From NCBI RefSeq assembly GCF_000175215.2, contig NC_014817.1:400501-464500 (forward strand): a DNA stretch of 64,000 bases, given 5' to 3'. This DNA comes from Asticcacaulis excentricus CB 48 (GTDB lineage: Bacteria; Pseudomonadota; Alphaproteobacteria; Caulobacterales; Caulobacteraceae). The notes beneath the pieces are model-generated. The model was given only the letters and a program-made list of their open reading frames with translations. It was not told where the DNA came from and searched no databases. Shown piece by piece: positions 59,939 to 64,000 of this stretch. Made by a program: the position numbers and the translations under genes. How positions within the stretch are numbered: position 1 is the stretch's first letter; each line of letters begins with the position of its first letter.

Positions 59939-61888
59939 TCAATGGGGCGGATTGTGCTTTTCGATAAAGCTGACCACGGCATCCATGGTTTGCACGCGGG
60001 TCGCTTCGCGTGACAGCCAGTGGTCCTCTTCCTTAAGCAGGATCAGATCGACCTCCTTGCCGGCTTTTTTCAGGGCGTCGCGCATCCGGTAGCTCTGGTC
60101 AATGGGCACCACAGTGTCGTCCTTGCCGTGGATCAATTGGATGGGGATGGTGATATTGGCCGCTTTCAGATCCGGAGAGACCTCCGCCCAGCGGCTTTCG
60201 TCACCAAGAAAACGCTTCCAGTACAGCACCTTCCGCGCTTGTTTGTCATAACCGACGGATTCTTCTTCGTAGGCGATCATCTTCTTGAGGTTGGTGACAG
60301 GGGCAATGCCACTGGCGCAGCGATAGACGCCGGGATCGAGTGCCGCGCCGGCCATGGCCGCATAGCCACCGTAGGACGCACCGACAATGCACACACGCTT
60401 TGCGTCGATCGTGCCTTCCTTGGCCAGATAGCGCACGCCGTCCGACAGGTCGGTCTGCATTTTGCGGCCCCACTCGCCATAACCCTTTTCGGTGAAGGCC
60501 TCGCCGTAACCGCTGGAACCGCGGAAATTGGGTTGCAGGACCGCATAGCCGCGCGAAGCGATGGCCTGAGACATCCAGTCATAGCTGATGTCGTCATAGT
60601 ATTCGGGGCCGCCATGCGGCAAGACAATAAGCGGCAGGTTTTTCGCTTCCCGGCCCGGCGGCAGGGTCAGGTAACCATTAATCTCAAGGCCGTCCGCCGC
60701 TTTGTAGGTGACCTTGCGCTTTTCGGCGACCCATTCCGCGGGTACGTCGGGGCGCGTCTGCCCTACCACCTTAAAGCTTTTGGTGGTGTAATCTATAAAG
60801 TAGTAGGAACCGGGATCGCCTGGGCCTTCGCCGTATACAATAATCTTTTTGCCATCATCCGAAACATCTTCAAGAGTGCGATAGGTATAGCCGGGCATAC
60901 CTTTTTCGATCAGACGTGGCAGGCTGGCCAGATCAGGTGCAAAGAAGGTGTAGGCGGGGCCATCGGGATTGTAGTTGATAAAGCCCGCCAGCTTGCCGGT
61001 TGCCGGATGGTAGAAGGTCCCGACATTGCTGCCCTTGGTATCCAGAGGCTCGCTGAAGCGGCCATCCGGGAAGACTTCGTAATAGTTGCCGGCCTTTTCT
61101 CCCGCATTGATGTAGACCAGCACCGATTCGTCATCGCGGCCGCGCCCCACCAGAGACGGCGCATCCAGCAACTGCTTTTCCGAGTAGATTGCGCGAAGCT
61201 TACCATTCTGACGGTAGCGCAGCGTCCATACCTTGGTATCGCGATCATACTCTGCTCTAGCCATGATCTCGCCATCTGGACGTACGATCCAGTTCTGGAC
61301 GTGATGGGGCTCTTCGTCCATCTGACGTCCGCGCCCGGTATTTAGATCGAAACTATACAGACTGCGCAGGCCTTCACCCTGAATTTTGACGTTGGAGGCG
61401 GTGACCCGGTACGCGTCCTTGACCTTGATGCGGTTATAATCGCCCATAACGATGGGATAAAAACCTTCCGTATTATCAAACATGGCAAAGGTCTTGTTGC
61501 GGGGCAAATCAAGTATCTGACCCGAATAATATTCATCCTTGCCGCCGACAAATTCGCGCAGATAAACGGATTGCGAAGTAATCAGGATGATGCGGGTGTC
61601 ATCGCCCCAAAACAGGTGGCGGACTTTCACATTGCCAACCTTCAGCGCTTTGAAGTCATCCTTTTCAAGGTCAATATCCAGCAAGAGCCGTTGCGCCCCC
61701 AGCCCCTTGATCAGGGCTATGCGTTTCCCGTCGGGCGATAGGGCCACCTTATCAATATCCGGAAGTTTACTGAATGCGGTGAGCGGCGGGGGCGCCCCCA
61801 GCGTATTTGCCGGATCAGCTTTGGCCGCCGCCGAAAAGGCGCAGGCCGCCAGAACGCCTGCAAGGACGCTGCTTTTCAATAAATACAT
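59939..61888 (-). CDS. S9 prolyl oligopeptidase family peptidase, paralogue 3
   Basis: 649 residues from the ATG at 61888. A Sec-type signal peptide (S-S-V-L-A-G-V-L-A-A-C-A-F-S-A-A-A-K-A) replaces the twin-arginine start of the other two copies. Propeller, then H-G-G-P-E, nucleophile G-A-S-Y-G-G-Y, acid I-H-G-K-D-D and histidine E-E-D-H-W-L. It closely follows paralogue 1 over the whole length. Divergent from fabD, from which it is separated by ~205 bp. Confidence 0.92.
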   Translation of the reverse strand: MYLLKSSVLAGVLAACAFSAAAKADPANTLGAPPPLTAFSKLPDIDKVALSPDGKRIALIKGLGAQRLLLDIDLEKDDFKALKVGNVKVRHLFWGDDTRIILITSQSVYLREFVGGKDEYYSGQILDLPRNKTFAMFDNTEGFYPIVMGDYNRIKVKDAYRVTASNVKIQGEGLRSLYSFDLNTGRGRQMDEEPHHVQNWIVRPDGEIMARAEYDRDTKVWTLRYRQNGKLRAIYSEKQLLDAPSLVGRGRDDESVLVYINAGEKAGNYYEVFPDGRFSEPLDTKGSNVGTFYHPATGKLAGFINYNPDGPAYTFFAPDLASLPRLIEKGMPGYTYRTLEDVSDDGKKIIVYGEGPGDPGSYYFIDYTTKSFKVVGQTRPDVPAEWVAEKRKVTYKAADGLEINGYLTLPPGREAKNLPLIVLPHGGPEYYDDISYDWMSQAIASRGYAVLQPNFRGSSGYGEAFTEKGYGEWGRKMQTDLSDGVRYLAKEGTIDAKRVCIVGASYGGYAAMAGAALDPGVYRCASGIAPVTNLKKMIAYEEESVGYDKQARKVLYWKRFLGDESRWAEVSPDLKAANITIPIQLIHGKDDTVVPIDQSYRMRDALKKAGKEVDLILLKEEDHWLSREATRVQTMDAVVSFIEKHNPPH

Positions 61889-62093
61889 GAAATCCCCCAG
61901 AAATACCCTCACCGGACAGCCCCAACCGTCCTTAATCGCTTCTATCTTTACGGATATTTGCGGTCACCTACAACCGTTTTCATGTCGATCAGACACGCTG
62001 TGTCCGCCGGGCTGGGGCTCAAGCCTCTTGCCCTTACTGACGGATTGCCCTAACCCATGCCGCTCAAACCAACAGGTCGGGACAAGGCATTAC

Positions 62094-63038
62094 ATGACTT
62101 TGGCATTCGTTTTTCCGGGACAGGGCTCTCAGAGCGTCGGCATGGGGAGCGAGTTGTTCGATAATTTCGCGGCAGCCCGTGAGGTCTTCGGCGAAGTCAA
62201 CGAGGTGTTGGGGCTGGACCTGCTCAGGTTGATGCGCGAAGGCCCGGAAGCCGACCTGACCCTGACCGAAAATGCGCAGCCGGCCCTGATGGCGGTGTCG
62301 CTTGCCGTTGTGCGCGTGCTGAAGGCCGATTTCGGCGTCGATGTGTCGGAAGCCGCCTTCTGCGCCGGTCACTCGCTCGGAGAATATTCGGCGCTGGCGG
62401 CGATGGAGGTGCTGACACTTGCGGACGCTGCCAGACTGCTGAAACTGCGCGGTCAGGCCATGCAGCGCGCCGTGCCGGTAGGTCAGGGGGCTATGGCCGC
62501 CTTAATTGGGGCCAAGGCCGATCTGGCTCTGGCCGAAGTCGCCTGCGAAGCCGGACGTGCCGCGGGCGTGGTCGTCGTGGCCAATGACAACAATGCCGGT
62601 CAGGTGGTCATTTCCGGCGAAAAGGCAGCCGTCGATCTGGCCGTCGAAAAGGCCAAGGAACTGGGGGCCAAGGCCATGCTGCTCAATGTGTCTGCCCCCT
62701 TCCACAGCCCGCTGATGCAGCCGGCGGCCGAAGAAATGGCTGAGGCCCTATCCAAAATCAACTTCCGTGACCCGCAGTCCGTTCTGGTCGCCAATGTTAC
62801 AGCCCAGCCCGTTGGCGATAAGGCGCAGGTGGCGCCGTTGCTGGTTGAGCAGGTGACAGGGCGCGTGCGCTGGCGCGAGTCGGTACAGTGGCTGGCGCAG
62901 GACGGCGGTGTGACGCAGTTCGCCGAACTTGGTGCAGGCAAGGTGTTAACCGGCATGATCAAGCGGCTGGCCCCCGGCTGCGAGGCCGTGGCGCTGAACG
63001 GCGCGTTGGACTTTGAGGCGTTTGCCAAGAGTATTTAA
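62094..63038 (+). CDS. fabD: Malonyl-CoA:ACP transacylase
   Basis: 314 residues from the ATG at 62094; the frame is open 169 codons further upstream, but that part overlaps the S9 gene antisense. F-P-G-Q-G-S-Q at the N-terminus, nucleophile elbow G-H-S-L-G-E-Y-S-A, and N-V-S-A-P-F-H-S-P-L-M with the catalytic histidine. It loads malonate onto acyl carrier protein for fatty acid synthesis. fabG follows 180 bp downstream. Confidence 0.96.
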   Translation: MTLAFVFPGQGSQSVGMGSELFDNFAAAREVFGEVNEVLGLDLLRLMREGPEADLTLTENAQPALMAVSLAVVRVLKADFGVDVSEAAFCAGHSLGEYSALAAMEVLTLADAARLLKLRGQAMQRAVPVGQGAMAALIGAKADLALAEVACEAGRAAGVVVVANDNNAGQVVISGEKAAVDLAVEKAKELGAKAMLLNVSAPFHSPLMQPAAEEMAEALSKINFRDPQSVLVANVTAQPVGDKAQVAPLLVEQVTGRVRWRESVQWLAQDGGVTQFAELGAGKVLTGMIKRLAPGCEAVALNGALDFEAFAKSI

Positions 63039-63045
63039 GTTTTCA

Positions 63046-63190
63046 GCCACGAAAAGCTCGAAAAACGCAAAAAGGGAGGTTGAATTCAGGCGTGCAGCGC
63101 CCTCACACCTTCACGCCACCGTTTGATTTATGGCCCTTCAGGCGCGATAGATGGCAAAGACCTTTCTTGTTTTTCTTGTTTTTCGTGGTC
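63046..63190. repeat. GCCACGAA-terminal inverted-repeat element, copy 3 (145 bp)
   Basis: Left end GCCACGAAAAGCTCGAAAAA and right end CTTGTTTTTCGTGGTC are imperfect inverted matches, the outermost GCCACGAAAA/TTTTCGTGGT well preserved. It is exactly as long as copy 2 and occupies most of the fabD-fabG gap, starting eight bases after the fabD stop. Confidence 0.75.
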
Positions 63191-63218
63191 AATCCTACCC
63201 TTTTCACAGGAGACACCA

Positions 63219-63959
63219 ATGTTTGAATTGACCGGCAAGACGGCGCTTGTAACCGGTGCCACCGGTGGATTGGGGGCGCAGATCGCCCGCGCCTTGCATA
63301 AACAAGGGGCTAAGGTCGTGCTGTCCGGCACGCGCGAAGCCGTACTTCAGGAACTGGCTGCCGAACTGGGCGAAGGGGCCTCCGTTGCGACCTGCAACCT
63401 GTCTGACCCGGCACAGGTCGATGGACTGATCGCCAAAGCTGAAGTCGCAGCCGGTTCGCCGCTCGACATCCTCATAGCCAATGCCGGCATCACCAAGGAC
63501 GGTCTTATTCTTCGTATGAAGGATGAGGACTGGGAAGCGGTGATCAAGGTCAACCTCGAGTCCTACTTCCGCCTATCGCGCGCAGCCGTGAAGGGCATGA
63601 TGAAGCGCCGCTATGGGCGCATCATCGGCATCACCTCGGTGGTGGGTGTCATGGGCAATGCGGGGCAAACCAATTATGCGGCATCAAAGGCAGGAATGAT
63701 CGGCTTCTCCAAAGCGCTGGCACAGGAAGTCGCTTCGCGCAATATCACGGTCAACTGCATCGCGCCGGGCTTCATCGCTTCCCCCATGACCGATGTGCTC
63801 AACGAGCAGCAACGCGAAGGTATCCTGTCGAAAATCCCGGCCGGTACACTTGGTGAAGGGGCTGATATTGCCGCCGCCGCCGTCTATCTCGCCAGCAATG
63901 AAGCCGGTTACGTGACGGGCCAAACCCTGCATGTGAACGGCGGCATGGTGATGATTTAA
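63219..63959 (+). CDS. fabG: 3-oxoacyl-ACP reductase FabG
   Basis: 246 residues from the ATG at 63219 (AGGAGACACC upstream); earlier in-frame codons lie in the repeat. SDR fold: NADPH loop T-G-A-T-G-G-L-G, N-A-G-I-T-K-D, catalytic Ser in G-I-T-S-V-V-G, Y-A-A-S-K-A-G with the Tyr and Lys, and the FabG-typical N-C-I-A-P-G-F-I. It reduces beta-ketoacyl-ACP in fatty acid elongation. The next gene (acpP is expected) is outside the window. Confidence 0.96.
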   Translation: MFELTGKTALVTGATGGLGAQIARALHKQGAKVVLSGTREAVLQELAAELGEGASVATCNLSDPAQVDGLIAKAEVAAGSPLDILIANAGITKDGLILRMKDEDWEAVIKVNLESYFRLSRAAVKGMMKRRYGRIIGITSVVGVMGNAGQTNYAASKAGMIGFSKALAQEVASRNITVNCIAPGFIASPMTDVLNEQQREGILSKIPAGTLGEGADIAAAAVYLASNEAGYVTGQTLHVNGGMVMI

Positions 63960-64000
63960 CCCCGCCATCACGTCTTTGTTGTGAAAGACTGCCTTTCCAG

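Overview
The window reads as a chromosomal segment of an alphaproteobacterium, most likely of the Caulobacterales (Asticcacaulis-like). This is an inference from gene content: a bactofilin beside an M23 peptidase, a SUF operon headed by an Rrf2/IscR regulator, DPP4-type and acylaminoacyl-type S9 peptidases, TorF-type porins, a TonB receptor, and GC-rich codon use with a strong third-position G/C bias. There are no CRISPR arrays, phage genes, transposase genes or rRNA operons.

Layout. 1-8.7 kb: the 3' part of a GH84 hexosaminidase, tRNA-Thr, metG, a DUF805 gene, tRNA-Gly and tRNA-Tyr, rlmB, a methyltransferase, a TerC protein, a Tat-exported dienelactone hydrolase, a second DUF805 gene boxed by inverted repeats, and a YbaN protein. 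8.7-13 kb: a DPP4-like peptidase, a DUF2807 protein and a slipin. 13-19 kb: the translation block tRNA-Trp, secE, nusG, rplKA and rplJL, interrupted twice: by about 720 bp of repeats between nusG and rplK, and by miaE-ftrA between rplA and rplJ. No rpoB follows rplL. 19-27 kb: a YihY protein, bactofilin plus M23 peptidase, a Prx/BCP protein and a 1.4-kb-residue AsmA-like envelope protein. 27-30.5 kb: tyrS, anmK and an alpha/beta hydrolase. 30.5-38 kb: a complete SUF Fe-S operon, iscR-cysteine desulfurase-sufB-(unknown small gene)-sufC-sufD-sufS-sufT-sufA, mostly with 1-11 bp overlaps and preceded by a near-consensus IscR box. 38-45 kb: two SpoIIAA-like paralogues, an acyltransferase, a GGDEF protein, an RhlE-type helicase and parE. 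45-50.6 kb: two TorF porins, then amtB, glnA and glnB (nitrogen assimilation). 50.8-55 kb: a TonB receptor, then rplI-rpsR-rpsF. 55-64 kb: a periplasmic peroxiredoxin, three tandem S9 peptidase paralogues (the middle one broken by one in-frame TAG), then fabD and fabG.

Structure not explained by genes: (i) a ~120-bp dispersed repeat (R1), three copies, two of which flank a DUF805 gene in inverted orientation; (ii) a MITE-like family with GCCACGAA termini, three copies, two of them exactly 145 bp; (iii) a REP-like palindrome in two copies; (iv) a four-hairpin cluster between the AsmA-like gene and tyrS; (v) a 20-bp-stem hairpin that combines the apparent metG terminator with the start codon of the next gene. 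The most notable coding oddities are an unrecognised, compositionally distinct 107-residue gene embedded in the SUF operon and the amber codon in the middle S9 peptidase. I found no clear evidence of a wholly new multi-gene system.
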